Part shown: piece after piece, positions 16,472 through 25,887 of the stretch | Position numbering within the stretch: position 1 is the first letter of the stretch | Layout of the letters: each line of letters starts with the position of its first letter | Assembly (NCBI GenBank): GCA_964473245.1 | Contig: CAYYOL010000010.1 | Coordinates: 1 to 54,630, forward strand | Reading direction: 5' to 3' | DNA: 54,630 bases | Source of the DNA: CAYZJV01 sp964473245 | GTDB taxonomy: Bacteria; Spirochaetota; Spirochaetia; Sphaerochaetales; Sphaerochaetaceae | Translations under genes and position numbers: made by a program | The notes under the pieces: generated by a model | Told to the model about the DNA's origin: nothing | Seen by the model: only the letters and a program-made list of their open reading frames with translations | The model's database searches: none

Positions 16472-17321
16472 TAGGCGATTTCGGTGGTCTCCACCAACGT
16501 TTTTCATTCTCACGATAATTGTCCTACTGACAACTGTTTCGTGTGCATCGATCGAAGAGTATGAGAAACCATTGGCAGTTGCACACCGAGGCGGTGCCGG
16601 TGTCGCTCCAGAGAACACACTCTCTGCGTTTGAACGTGCGCTGGATCATGGTCCTATCGCACTTGAAATCGATATTCACATGAGCAGTGACGGCACCCTC
16701 ATGGTCATCCATGATCCGCTTCTGTACCGAACAACCGGTCTTGCAGGTGCTGTGAACGACTTCGACTCCTCATTTCTGCAGACTGTGAATGCTGCTATTC
16801 ACCATCCCAATAACGATTTTGAACCTATCCCTACACTCGTTGCTGTATTGGACCTGGTCGAGTCACGTTCACACTACCCCGTCCACTACCATATCGATCT
16901 GAAACTGGCAGCCGACGGTTCGCGCTACCCGGGAATCGAGGAGCAACTGATCCAGCTACTTCGTGCATACGATCTGATTGACCGAACCACCGTGATCTCG
17001 TTCGATTTTCCAACGCTAGAGACCATCGGCGAGCTGGAACCGAGTCTTGCACGCGGCGCACTGCTTGGATCAGCATATATGACCCGTGCCTTGACGAGAA
17101 GTTCCCGGTGGATTGCAAACGAGATGCATCGCTTAGGCGTAGACTATGTGGGAGTGACCCACACCTTCCTTTCCAGCTCGCTCTTCGATCAGCTCCGTAA
17201 GCGAGATATCGGCGTGGGTACATGGACTGTGAACAGTGCGCGTCATATCAGAAAGTTCGCGGAGATGGGAGTGGACTTCATCACCTCCGACTATCCTGAA
17301 CTGCTCTATGTGCATCTATAG
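16440..17321 (+). CDS. Glycerophosphodiester phosphodiesterase, lipoprotein
   Basis: Hydrolyses glycerophosphodiesters to glycerol-3-phosphate and an alcohol, probably outside the inner membrane. About 293 residues: an arginine-rich n-region, hydrophobic core and lipobox LTTVSC, then the GDPD barrel with AHRGGAGVAPENT and EIDIHMSSDG...VIHD holding the catalytic His and Glu residues. The TTG at 16440 is chosen because AGGAGG lies 9 nt upstream and it gives a proper signal peptide; the gene then overlaps the decarboxylase by 32 nt. An alternative ATG at 16398 would add 14 residues. Its stop overlaps that of convergent gltD by 6 nt. Confidence 0.87.
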   Translation: MNCSQTHQSRDRRFRWSPPTFFILTIIVLLTTVSCASIEEYEKPLAVAHRGGAGVAPENTLSAFERALDHGPIALEIDIHMSSDGTLMVIHDPLLYRTTGLAGAVNDFDSSFLQTVNAAIHHPNNDFEPIPTLVAVLDLVESRSHYPVHYHIDLKLAADGSRYPGIEEQLIQLLRAYDLIDRTTVISFDFPTLETIGELEPSLARGALLGSAYMTRALTRSSRWIANEMHRLGVDYVGVTHTFLSSSLFDQLRKRDIGVGTWTVNSARHIRKFAEMGVDFITSDYPELLYVHL

Positions 17322-18662
17322 GGACTTACAGTAGGTATCGACCAGCTTTGCACACATCCGTCCAGAATCGATTGCACGCACAACGAGCGAGGGACCCATA
17401 GAAGCATCTCCTGCGAGGAACACCTTGCTCCGTGATTGTTCGTCTAACTCATGATCGAACGGAAACGTTTCGGGGCGTTCAAAACCCAGGCTCAACAAGA
17501 CGATATCGGCATCGATGGTGAATTCGGTGCCTGGAATCTCCTCATACCCCGAATCTCCCCATGACAAGTTCACACAAGCGATCTTCTTCACTTTGCCTCG
17601 CTCACCGATGTAGGCCTTCGTTCCAACACTCCACAAGCGAGTTCCCCCCTCTTCGTGCGACGAAGAGGTTCGCAGTACACGAGGCCATTGTGGCCAGGGA
17701 TTGTCCTCGGTACGAACCAGAGGAGGTTTTGGCAGCAACTCTATCTGAGTCACCGAGGCACACCCGTGCCGTATCGCTGTACCAACACAATCTGAACCGG
17801 TATCACCACCTCCAATGACCACGACCTGCTTACCGTTCGGATCGATCTGGTAGCCGTCTTCATCGTTTGCTTGCGACAGATACTCCAAAGCATAATGAAT
17901 TCCCTGCAAATCTCTTCCCGGGGCGGGAAGATCTCGCGGTACCGGGCTACCGGTCGCCACCACGATAGCATCGAATCTTCGCAAGAGGTATCGTGAGGAG
18001 ACGTCCGAAGGCACCTCCACATTCGTTTCAAACACCACCCCTTCCTCCTGCATCTGGCGCAAACGCCTTTCGACCACCCATGTTTCCAATTTGAACTCGG
18101 GTATACCGTATCGTAACAACCCCCCACATCGTGGAGATCTCTCGAAGACCACCACTTCATGCCCTGCCCTACAGAGCTGCTGGGCTGTAGCAAGTCCCGC
18201 AGGACCCGATCCGATGATCGCGATACGTCTGCCGCTTTTGTATCGGGGAATCTGAGGAACAACCCAACCCTTCATCCACCCCATCTCTGCGATACTCAGT
18301 TCGATATGCTGGCATATCGATGCAGAGAAATCGACAGACAAGGTACAGGAGGCTTCACAAAGTGCAGGACAGATTCGCCCGGTTATCTCGGGAAAGTTGT
18401 TGGTGGCGTGAAGTATGTTCAAAGCCTCTCTCCAGTGTCCCTGGATGATGGCATCGGTGTAATCCGGGATCCTGTTTCCCAGAGGACATCCATATGCATG
18501 ACAGAAGGGAACACCACAGTCCATGCACCGATGTGCCTGTTCTACCACGCTTCTATCTGAGAGCTCCTGCCTCACCGCGTGAAAATCTTTGATTCGCTGA
18601 TCGACTGCGCGATACGGCGGGTCCCTCCGCTCAATGGTGCGAAATCCTGATAGACTACCCAT
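17316..18662 (-). CDS. gltD: Glutamate synthase, small subunit
   Basis: FAD- and NAD(P)H-binding electron-input subunit of GOGAT, 448 residues. N-terminal iron-sulfur cysteines CMDCGVPFCH and CPALCEASC, FAD site IIGSGPAGLATAQ, and NAD(P) site VIGGGDTGSDC are present in the usual order. The ATG at 18662 overlaps the end of gltB (ATGGGTAG) and has a perfect AGGAGGT 5 nt upstream, so it is preferred over the longer frame. Together with gltB it converts glutamine and 2-oxoglutarate to two glutamates. Third gene of the sigma-54-controlled glnN-gltB-gltD operon; no terminator is evident at its end. Confidence 0.95.
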   Translation of the reverse strand: MGSLSGFRTIERRDPPYRAVDQRIKDFHAVRQELSDRSVVEQAHRCMDCGVPFCHAYGCPLGNRIPDYTDAIIQGHWREALNILHATNNFPEITGRICPALCEASCTLSVDFSASICQHIELSIAEMGWMKGWVVPQIPRYKSGRRIAIIGSGPAGLATAQQLCRAGHEVVVFERSPRCGGLLRYGIPEFKLETWVVERRLRQMQEEGVVFETNVEVPSDVSSRYLLRRFDAIVVATGSPVPRDLPAPGRDLQGIHYALEYLSQANDEDGYQIDPNGKQVVVIGGGDTGSDCVGTAIRHGCASVTQIELLPKPPLVRTEDNPWPQWPRVLRTSSSHEEGGTRLWSVGTKAYIGERGKVKKIACVNLSWGDSGYEEIPGTEFTIDADIVLLSLGFERPETFPFDHELDEQSRSKVFLAGDASMGPSLVVRAIDSGRMCAKLVDTYCKSL

Positions 18663-21600
18663 TGAACACCTCCTCAGTTGCCGACAGAGTCTCTCCGTCT
18701 CTATTCTCATTCATCCGCATACGGTCGAGCACCATTCTGTACTCAGTGGGTATCACTTTTACAAACAGCGGAAGCTGAGAATCCCAATCCTGTAACATGA
18801 TCTGAGCGACTCTACTTCCGGTCACGGCAGCATGCTGTTCGATAAGCGAGTGCAGATGCAGACTGTCCCGTTTTTCCCAGACCGTCTCCAACTCCACCAT
18901 ATCGAGATTGCAGCGGGTATCGAACAACTCCTCGGGATCGTATACATATGCCACCCCACCACTCATTCCTGCTGCGAAGTTCTTCCCGGTTTTCCCCAGG
19001 ACCACCACAGTACCGCCGGTCATGTACTCGCAACCATGATCGCCTACTCCTTCGACAACCGCTGTGGCGCCGCTGTTTCGCACTGCGAATCGCTCACCGG
19101 CCATACCACAGATGAATACCTGTCCGCTGGTGGCACCGTAGAGCGTCACATTCCCACAGATACTGTTCCGTTCAGGTCTAAACCGCGCATTGTCGGGTGG
19201 AAGAACCACCACGGTCCCTCCACTCAGACCCTTCGCTACATAGTCGTTTGCCTCACCCTTCAGTCGCAGCGTGACTCCTGGAGCTAGAAACGCTCCAAAG
19301 CTCTGACCTGCAGCCCCAGAGAACTGGAGTGTCAACATACCATCGGGCAATCCTTTGGCTCCATACCGCTTGACTATCTCGCCGCTGATCGATGCTCCTA
19401 CCGTCCGATCCGTATTGGCAATCGGAAGATCTATGACCTTCGGACTCGGGTGTGTCCAAAACAGCTGCAGCCGCTTGTCCAGCTGTCGATCCATCATCGA
19501 TCGCTCGCTCGAAACACTACGACTCTGACAGGAGAGCGGTTCATCCATGGCGACATGATCTGCACAGAGCATCTGTTCGAGTGAAATATGCTCAGTCCTC
19601 CGTCTATTCGGATTTGGCGAAAACTGGAGCCGATCGACACGGCCGACCATCTCCTCAACCGTTCTGAATCCCAGCTGAGCCATGTACTCACGAAACTCTT
19701 GAGCCACAAACCGGAGAAAACGGACAACGAATTCAGCTTTTCCTCGGTACAGCTTTCTCAGTTCGGGATCTTGCGAAGCCACCCCGAACGGGCAGGTGTT
19801 CAGATGGCATTTTCGTATCATCATGCAGCCGAGGGTGATCAGCAGTGAGGTCCCAAAGCCATACTCTTCAGCTCCTAGCAGTGTGGCGATAGCAAGATCT
19901 CTTCCGGTCTTGAGGTGCCCATCGACTTGCACGACCACTCGACTGCGAAGTCTATTGACCACCAGAGCCTGTTGCGTCTCAGCCAACCCGAGCTCCCAGG
20001 GGAGGCCGGTATGCCGGATGGCAGTGAGAGGAGAGGCTCCCGTTCCTCCGTTCTGGCCGGAAATGAGGACACGATCGGCTTTGGCTTTCGCTACCCCCGA
20101 GGCAATGGTCCCCACGCCGGCTTCAGAAACGAGTTTGACCGAGATCTCAGCCTTCGGATTGATCTTTCTCAGATCCGAGATCAACTGGGCTAGATCTTCG
20201 ATAGAGTAGATATCGTGGTGAGGGGGAGGCGAAATCAGTGTCACCCCCGGCACGGTGTGTCGAATCTTTGCAATATAGTCCGACACTTTGTTTCCAGGTA
20301 GTTGCCCCCCTTCGCCGGGCTTTGCCCCCTGAGCCATCTTGATCTGGAGCTCATCTGCACTCATGATGTAGTGTGCTGTCACGCCGAAACGACCGGAGGC
20401 AATCTGCTTGATTCGGGAACGCATGGAATCGCCGTTCTCGAGTGGCTCTGCACGAACGGGGTCCTCGCCTCCCTCCCCACTATTACTCTTTGCACCGATC
20501 CGATTCATGGCGATGGCAACGGTCTCATGAGCCTCTTTGCTAATCGAACCAATCGACATGGCAGCAGAGACGAACCGACAAGTGATCGCTTCGATCGGCT
20601 CAACCTCATCGATCGGAACAGGCTGCCCGGGGATGAGATCGAGCAAACCTCTGAGTTCGCCATTGGAACGGTAGGATGCATCCATAAGCGCGGAGAACTG
20701 TTTGAATATTCCATAGTCATCTGCCCTAGTCGCCTGTTGCAGGAGTCTGATCGCATCGGGGGACCAGTAGTGCGGCTCGGCATCTCGTCTGAAACGGTAG
20801 GCACCTCCGACCTGTCGCAGCAAAGGGGCCGATGTACCACTGGGATAGGCAGTTCGGTATCGATACATGCAGTCGGCTGTAATGGCATCGAGGCCGATAC
20901 CTCCGATTCTGGAGATCGTTCCTTGAAAATAGGAGTCGATGATTTCGTTATCCAATCCCACCGCCTCAAATATCTGCGTGTTGAAGAAACTGTGCAAGGT
21001 AGAAATACCCATGCGACTGAAGGTCTTCAGTAGCCCCTTCTTCACAGCATTCACATAGTTATCTGCTGCAGCTTCGGCAGTGAGTGAACCGAGGTCTCCC
21101 TGATCCGCCAATTGCCTCACAGTAGCAAACGCAAGGTAGGGACACATGGCATCACACCCAAAGGCAAGATGTAGTGCGAAATGGAAGACTTCTCTCACCT
21201 CTCCTGTCTCGATGATGATACCGATACGTCCTCGCAACTTCCTTTCGAGCATATGCTGGTGCAATCCAGAGACAGCCAACAGTGATGGTATGGGAATCCT
21301 CCCCTGCTTGGCTGTCGTGTCGGTAAGAATGATGAGTGACACTCCCTGTGCTGCGTACGCTTCGGCCTCTTGGCAAATCCTCGTCATGGTACACTTTATG
21401 GCATCTTGGGTGGCATCTGCCGGAAACGTGATATCAATGTCTGCAGTACGAAGATCGACATGCGTGTTGTTCCTGATTCGTCCCATGTCCCGAGAGCTGA
21501 GTATCGGGTGGTTCAGCTTCAGACTCCGATACTGCCTCTGGTCGATATCGAGGGGATTGCTCTCATTCTCGATATAACTCTCCAGAGACATCATGATCTG

Positions 21601-23232
21601 TTCTCGAAGTGGGTCGATGGGAGGGTTGGTCACCTGAGCGAACATCTGTTTGAAGTAGGAGAAGAGCAGATGTGTATGCTCGTTGAATACAGCGAGTCCA
21701 GTATCATTGCCCATGGAACCGATTGCCTCTTGCCCCTGTGCTGCCATGGGTCTGATGATCGTCTGCACATCTTCATCCGAATATCCAAACAGTATCTGCT
21801 TCTCCAACAGCTCCTGCCTGTCGATCTTTGGTACTCCAGCTGGAGCGAACAACCCGCGCAACTCGATTCTGCTGTCACGCACCCATCGTCTGTAGGGATA
21901 CTGACGCGAGAGCCTCGCCTTGATCACATTATCCGGCACGATACCATGATGTTTCAGATCCACAAGAAACATCTTTCCCGGGTGCAATCTCCCTTTCACA
22001 CGTATGCTCGACTCCTCAAGTGGAAGTACACCAGTTTCTGACGCTAACACCACCAGTCCATCCTGCGTGATGGTGTAGCGGGCTGGACGGAGACCATTGC
22101 GGTCCAGAGTCGCTCCGATATACCGACCATCGGTGAAGACTACAGCGGCCGGTCCATCCCACGGTTCCATGAGAATCGAGTGGTATTCATAGAATGCACG
22201 CTTGTCTGCACTCATGAGTATCTCAGATCCGTATGCCTCTGGAATCATCATGGTCATGACATGAGGAATGCTTCTTCCAGCCATAGTGAACAACTCAAGG
22301 ACAGAATCGAACACAGCCGAATCGCTGCCGGCCTCATCGATAATGGGGGTGATACATTCGAGTTCTGATCCAATGAGAGCCGAAGACATGAACCCCTCTC
22401 TGGCTCGCTGTCTGTTTATATTTCCCCGCAAGGTGTTTATCTCCCCATTGTGGGCGATATACCTGAACGGTTGTGCTAAATGCCATTGCGGTAGCGTGTT
22501 GGTACTGAACCGAGAGTGCACCATGCAGAAGGCGCTTGCGAGCCCGGGATCTGAAAGATCCGTGTAGTACGCTGACACCTGTCTACCGGTCAACATCCCT
22601 TTATACACGACCACCGTGTCGGACAGACTACAGATATAGCACTGGTCTGCTGTGATCTGAGACGAGGCGAACCTCTTTTCTATTTTTCGCCTCAGCACGT
22701 ACAGCCGTCGTTGCATCTCCTCGCCGCGGTATGTGTCATGGGAGAGAAACCACTGTCGGATCACCGGTTCGGTCGCCGCTGCAAAACCTCCTAGAACTGC
22801 TGTATCGACGGGAACATCTCGCCACCCCAGAAGAGAGAATCCCTCCTGTTCGCACACCTGATCGATCATGGACGAACACTGTTCCGCAAGTTCCTGTTGC
22901 TTCGGAAGAAACACCATACCGACTGCATAGTACTCAAGACTTTCAGGGAGCATGTCCTGCAACATCTCTCTAAAGAACGCATCCGGTATCTGGATCATGA
23001 CCCCCGCGCCGTCGCCTGTTTGCGCATCGCCTCCCACCGCCCCTCGATGTTCCATATGTTCCAGTATGTAAAGCCCATCGGAGACAATCGAATGCCGAGC
23101 AATCCCATCAAGGTGCGCAATGAAGGCGACTCCACAACTGTCATGCTCGAAATCTGTTCTGTAGAGTCCATACGATCCGGTTCGCATGACCTGTTTTTGA
23201 AGATCGCCTACTACGTTGTTCTGTCTACTCAT
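18655..23232 (-). CDS. gltB: Glutamate synthase, large subunit
   Basis: Catalytic GOGAT subunit of 1525 residues, the normal bacterial length. Order: class II amidotransferase domain with nucleophile Cys33 (DSCGVAFIAHLDG) after a 32-residue propeptide, central domain, FMN-binding synthase domain with AKPGEGGQLPG and NGGTGASPL, the 3Fe-4S cysteines in CMMIRKCHLNTCPFG, and a C-terminal glycine-rich beta-helix (GGTVVVLPPDN, MAGERFAVRNSGA). The start ATG lies 8 nt after the glnN stop, with AAAGGT upstream. It channels ammonia released from glutamine to 2-oxoglutarate. Being co-transcribed with glnN means the full GS-GOGAT cycle is one operon. Confidence 0.97.
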   Translation of the reverse strand: MSRQNNVVGDLQKQVMRTGSYGLYRTDFEHDSCGVAFIAHLDGIARHSIVSDGLYILEHMEHRGAVGGDAQTGDGAGVMIQIPDAFFREMLQDMLPESLEYYAVGMVFLPKQQELAEQCSSMIDQVCEQEGFSLLGWRDVPVDTAVLGGFAAATEPVIRQWFLSHDTYRGEEMQRRLYVLRRKIEKRFASSQITADQCYICSLSDTVVVYKGMLTGRQVSAYYTDLSDPGLASAFCMVHSRFSTNTLPQWHLAQPFRYIAHNGEINTLRGNINRQRAREGFMSSALIGSELECITPIIDEAGSDSAVFDSVLELFTMAGRSIPHVMTMMIPEAYGSEILMSADKRAFYEYHSILMEPWDGPAAVVFTDGRYIGATLDRNGLRPARYTITQDGLVVLASETGVLPLEESSIRVKGRLHPGKMFLVDLKHHGIVPDNVIKARLSRQYPYRRWVRDSRIELRGLFAPAGVPKIDRQELLEKQILFGYSDEDVQTIIRPMAAQGQEAIGSMGNDTGLAVFNEHTHLLFSYFKQMFAQVTNPPIDPLREQIMMSLESYIENESNPLDIDQRQYRSLKLNHPILSSRDMGRIRNNTHVDLRTADIDITFPADATQDAIKCTMTRICQEAEAYAAQGVSLIILTDTTAKQGRIPIPSLLAVSGLHQHMLERKLRGRIGIIIETGEVREVFHFALHLAFGCDAMCPYLAFATVRQLADQGDLGSLTAEAAADNYVNAVKKGLLKTFSRMGISTLHSFFNTQIFEAVGLDNEIIDSYFQGTISRIGGIGLDAITADCMYRYRTAYPSGTSAPLLRQVGGAYRFRRDAEPHYWSPDAIRLLQQATRADDYGIFKQFSALMDASYRSNGELRGLLDLIPGQPVPIDEVEPIEAITCRFVSAAMSIGSISKEAHETVAIAMNRIGAKSNSGEGGEDPVRAEPLENGDSMRSRIKQIASGRFGVTAHYIMSADELQIKMAQGAKPGEGGQLPGNKVSDYIAKIRHTVPGVTLISPPPHHDIYSIEDLAQLISDLRKINPKAEISVKLVSEAGVGTIASGVAKAKADRVLISGQNGGTGASPLTAIRHTGLPWELGLAETQQALVVNRLRSRVVVQVDGHLKTGRDLAIATLLGAEEYGFGTSLLITLGCMMIRKCHLNTCPFGVASQDPELRKLYRGKAEFVVRFLRFVAQEFREYMAQLGFRTVEEMVGRVDRLQFSPNPNRRRTEHISLEQMLCADHVAMDEPLSCQSRSVSSERSMMDRQLDKRLQLFWTHPSPKVIDLPIANTDRTVGASISGEIVKRYGAKGLPDGMLTLQFSGAAGQSFGAFLAPGVTLRLKGEANDYVAKGLSGGTVVVLPPDNARFRPERNSICGNVTLYGATSGQVFICGMAGERFAVRNSGATAVVEGVGDHGCEYMTGGTVVVLGKTGKNFAAGMSGGVAYVYDPEELFDTRCNLDMVELETVWEKRDSLHLHSLIEQHAAVTGSRVAQIMLQDWDSQLPLFVKVIPTEYRMVLDRMRMNENRDGETLSATEEVFNG

Positions 23233-23240
23233 AACTACCT

Positions 23241-25364
23241 TTACAGTCGAAACAACATATCCTCATATGAGGGATATGGCCACATTGCTGTATCTGTGAT
23301 CAGTTCGAGTTCATCGATGTGGGTACGTAACCGCTGCATGAGCTGAAGTACGGAATCGTGGACGAATCGTGCCTGCTCAAGAATCCCATTTTCCATGGAC
23401 TTCGATTCCGACATGCCCCGCTCCAAAGCATCAACTGCTTCCAGTGCCGCTTCAATGTGCTCGCAGAGTCGGTGGACCAGGGCATCCTGGGCCTTCGTAT
23501 GCAAGCCCGAACTTCGCTGTGGCTCCAGCGATGTGAGAAGCGTAGTCATATACCGGTGTGCAGCTGGAATCGCCATCTGTCGGGCCATTTTCACCATAAC
23601 ACTTCCTTCGATATGGAGTTGCTCGACATAGGTTTCCAGGTAGATCTCCTTCCGAGATCGAGCTTCGGCTGGTGTGAAGACCTTATGTTTTTCGAAGAGC
23701 GCAAGATACTCCGGATCATCCAGATGGGCGAGTGCCTCTACGGTATTCGAAAGGTTGGGCAGTCCCAGCTTTTCGGCCTCTGTGATCCATTCCGGAGCGT
23801 ATCCGTTCCCATTGAACACAATCCGCTTATGTGCACCATAGAACTCTTTCACGATCTTTCTCACTTCGAGTATGGTATCCTCGGATTGTTCGAGCCTATC
23901 TGCAACCTCGGACAGGATATCGGCAACAGCAATGTTGAGCATCGCATTTGGACCCGCTAGCGACTGTGAGGATCCGACCATCCTGAATTCGAATTTGTTT
24001 CCCGTGAACGCAAAAGGCGAGGTTCTGTTGCGATCGGTGTCATCGAGTGGGAATGAGGGGATTGTGGTAAGGCCCAACTCCACGACCCTGCCGTCTCGTC
24101 GAACCAACGGTCGGTCGTCTGCAATGCTTTCAAGAATCTCGGTCAACTCCTGTCCAAGATAGAGAGAGATCACTGCAGGAGGTGCTTCATTAGCCCCAAG
24201 CCGATGATCGTTTCCGCTTGTGGCAGTCGAGAGCCTAAGCAGTGTCCCATATGTGTCGACAGCCTTCAGGACTGTTGTCAGAAACAGCAGGAACTGGGCA
24301 TTCTCTCCTGGACTCTCACCAGGTCCGAGCAGGTTCTGCCCATCGTCGGTGGCAATTGACCAGTTGTTATGTTTTCCCGAACCGTTCACCCCCGCAAAGG
24401 GCTTCTCATGAAGCAATGCCACGAGCTTGTGATGCCGCGCCACGTTCTTGATCGTCTCCATGAGCAACTGGTTGGTATCGGTCGAAATGTTGGCCGAATC
24501 GTATACTGTGGCAATCTCAAACTGGTTTGGAGCTACCTCGTTGTGTTGTGTCTTGGCAGAGATACCAAGCCTCCACAACTCGTAGTTGAGCTCCTTCATG
24601 AACAGTCCAATCCGCTCCTTGATCGCACCAAAGTAGTGATCATCCATCTCCTGTCCTTTTGCACTAGCAGCCCCGAACACAGTTCTGCCGCACAGACGGA
24701 GATCCAATCTTCTGTTGTAGAACTCCTCATCGATGAGAAAGTACTCCTGCTCCGGTCCCACATGGGTGACTATCCTGTTGCAGGTGGTGTTGCCCAATGC
24801 GCGCAAGACCCGTAACGCCTCCTTGTTGATGGCAGTCATCGATCTCAACAACGGAACCTTCTTGTCGAGTGCCTCCCCTGTATAGGAGACAAATGCAGTT
24901 GGTATGGTCAGCGTTTTAACTCCACCGATATCCTTGATCACAGCGGGCGAGCTGGTATCCCATGCAGTGTATCCACGAGCCTCGAACGTTGCTCGTAATC
25001 CTCCGTTGGGAAACGAGGAGGCATCGGGCTCCCCCTGTATCAGCTCTTTTCCTGAGAACTCCAAGAGAATGGAACCATCTGACACGGGTGAGATGAATGA
25101 GTCATGCTTCTCCGCTGTCAATCCAGTAAGGGGCTGAAACCAGTGCGTGTAGTGTGTGGCTCCACGCTCGATCGCCCAATCCTTCATGGCATTCGCCACT
25201 ACTTCAGCTGTCTCCGAAACCAGTCTCTTCTCTCCTGCTTGAACAGCTTTCAACTCGTGGTAGACTTTTCCGGGAAGTCGCTCCCGCATCACACTGTCAT
25301 TGAAACAGTTCTCACCATATACGGTCGGCAAGGAAACCTTTGTGTAGTCAATGCATTCGGTCAT
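23241..25364 (-). CDS. glnN: Glutamine synthetase type III
   Basis: ATP-dependent glutamine synthetase of the GSIII class, 707 residues against about 450 for GSI. Diagnostic pieces are FNDSVMRERLP near the N terminus, the metal and glutamate site NEVAPNQFEIA, the ATP-site stretch VNGSGKHNNWSI and SGNDHRLGANEAPPA. GAGGAG is 8 nt before the ATG. GSIII enzymes, found in Bacteroidetes, some Firmicutes, cyanobacteria and spirochaetes, lack the adenylylation tyrosine of GSI, so control is expected mainly at transcription. That fits the sigma-54 promoter at 25401-25417 and two enhancer palindromes directly upstream. Confidence 0.96.
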   Translation of the reverse strand: MTECIDYTKVSLPTVYGENCFNDSVMRERLPGKVYHELKAVQAGEKRLVSETAEVVANAMKDWAIERGATHYTHWFQPLTGLTAEKHDSFISPVSDGSILLEFSGKELIQGEPDASSFPNGGLRATFEARGYTAWDTSSPAVIKDIGGVKTLTIPTAFVSYTGEALDKKVPLLRSMTAINKEALRVLRALGNTTCNRIVTHVGPEQEYFLIDEEFYNRRLDLRLCGRTVFGAASAKGQEMDDHYFGAIKERIGLFMKELNYELWRLGISAKTQHNEVAPNQFEIATVYDSANISTDTNQLLMETIKNVARHHKLVALLHEKPFAGVNGSGKHNNWSIATDDGQNLLGPGESPGENAQFLLFLTTVLKAVDTYGTLLRLSTATSGNDHRLGANEAPPAVISLYLGQELTEILESIADDRPLVRRDGRVVELGLTTIPSFPLDDTDRNRTSPFAFTGNKFEFRMVGSSQSLAGPNAMLNIAVADILSEVADRLEQSEDTILEVRKIVKEFYGAHKRIVFNGNGYAPEWITEAEKLGLPNLSNTVEALAHLDDPEYLALFEKHKVFTPAEARSRKEIYLETYVEQLHIEGSVMVKMARQMAIPAAHRYMTTLLTSLEPQRSSGLHTKAQDALVHRLCEHIEAALEAVDALERGMSESKSMENGILEQARFVHDSVLQLMQRLRTHIDELELITDTAMWPYPSYEDMLFRL

Positions 25365-25400
25365 GTACTCATCTCCTCATTCAGTCGTTTCTACTGCTAT

Positions 25401-25417
25401 TGCAGAAATGATGCCAA
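25401..25417 (-). promoter_or_regulatory. Sigma-54 promoter of glnN-gltB-gltD
   Basis: On the minus strand TTGGCATCATTTCTGCA has GG-N10-GC with the flanking TTGGCA and TGCA of the -24/-12 consensus. It lies 36 nt before the glnN start codon, with two enhancer palindromes about 100 and 130 nt upstream. Confidence 0.85.
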
Positions 25418-25481
25418 CTTTACATCTAACTGCAATGAAAGGAGATGAGGGAATCTGCTCTGGCTCGCTGCCTAGATGCAT

Positions 25482-25527
25482 CCTACATTTAGGTAGGAAA
25501 CTCCTCACTATCCTACCTGTATGTAGG
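25482..25527 (-). promoter_or_regulatory. Paired enhancer sites of the glnN operon
   Basis: Two copies of CCTAC-N6-GTAGG: CCTACATTTAGGTAGG (25482-25497) and CCTACCTGTATGTAGG (25512-25527). Their centres are 30 bp apart, about three helical turns, and 99 and 129 nt upstream of the predicted sigma-54 start. They resemble activator (enhancer-binding protein) sites. Hairpins in the glnB 3' end are an alternative, but there are no T-runs. Confidence 0.75.
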
Positions 25528-25530
25528 GTT

Positions 25531-25872
25531 CTAGCCTATGGCATCGGTGCCTGTATCGCCATTTCGAATTCTGACACACTGTTCGATGGGCAGCACGAAT
25601 ATCTTGCCATCCCCAATGGTGTCCGTTCCGGCTCCTTCGACGATCGCACCGATAGTCGCCTCGACGAAGTCATCGTTCACTGCTATCTCGACACGTACCT
25701 TACGAAGGAGATTCACTTCAATATCTACTCCACGATACATCTCGGTGTACCCCTTCTGCTGGCCACAGCCCATCGCATTGGTGACCGAGATCTTGAAGAT
25801 CTCCCGTTTATACAACTCCTGTTTTACCGCAGTGAGTTTCTCGGGCTGTATATATGCAATGATCAATTTCAT
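25531..25872 (-). CDS. glnB: PII nitrogen regulatory protein
   Basis: PII signal protein of 113 residues that binds ATP/ADP and 2-oxoglutarate and gates partners such as AmtB. The sequence aligns without gaps to PII: MKLIIAYIQPEKL, T-loop GQQKGYTEMYRG (Gly37-Gly48), VRVEIAV and the nucleotide loop GTDTIGDGKIFV. Position 51, the uridylylated Tyr in enterobacteria, is Ile here, so that modification is not possible; Tyr46 remains. Starts 15 nt after the amt stop with AAGGAG 7 nt before ATG, the usual amtB-glnK pairing. It could equally be called glnK. Confidence 0.95.
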   Translation of the reverse strand: MKLIIAYIQPEKLTAVKQELYKREIFKISVTNAMGCGQQKGYTEMYRGVDIEVNLLRKVRVEIAVNDDFVEATIGAIVEGAGTDTIGDGKIFVLPIEQCVRIRNGDTGTDAIG

Positions 25873-25887
25873 ACAACGCTCCTTCCT

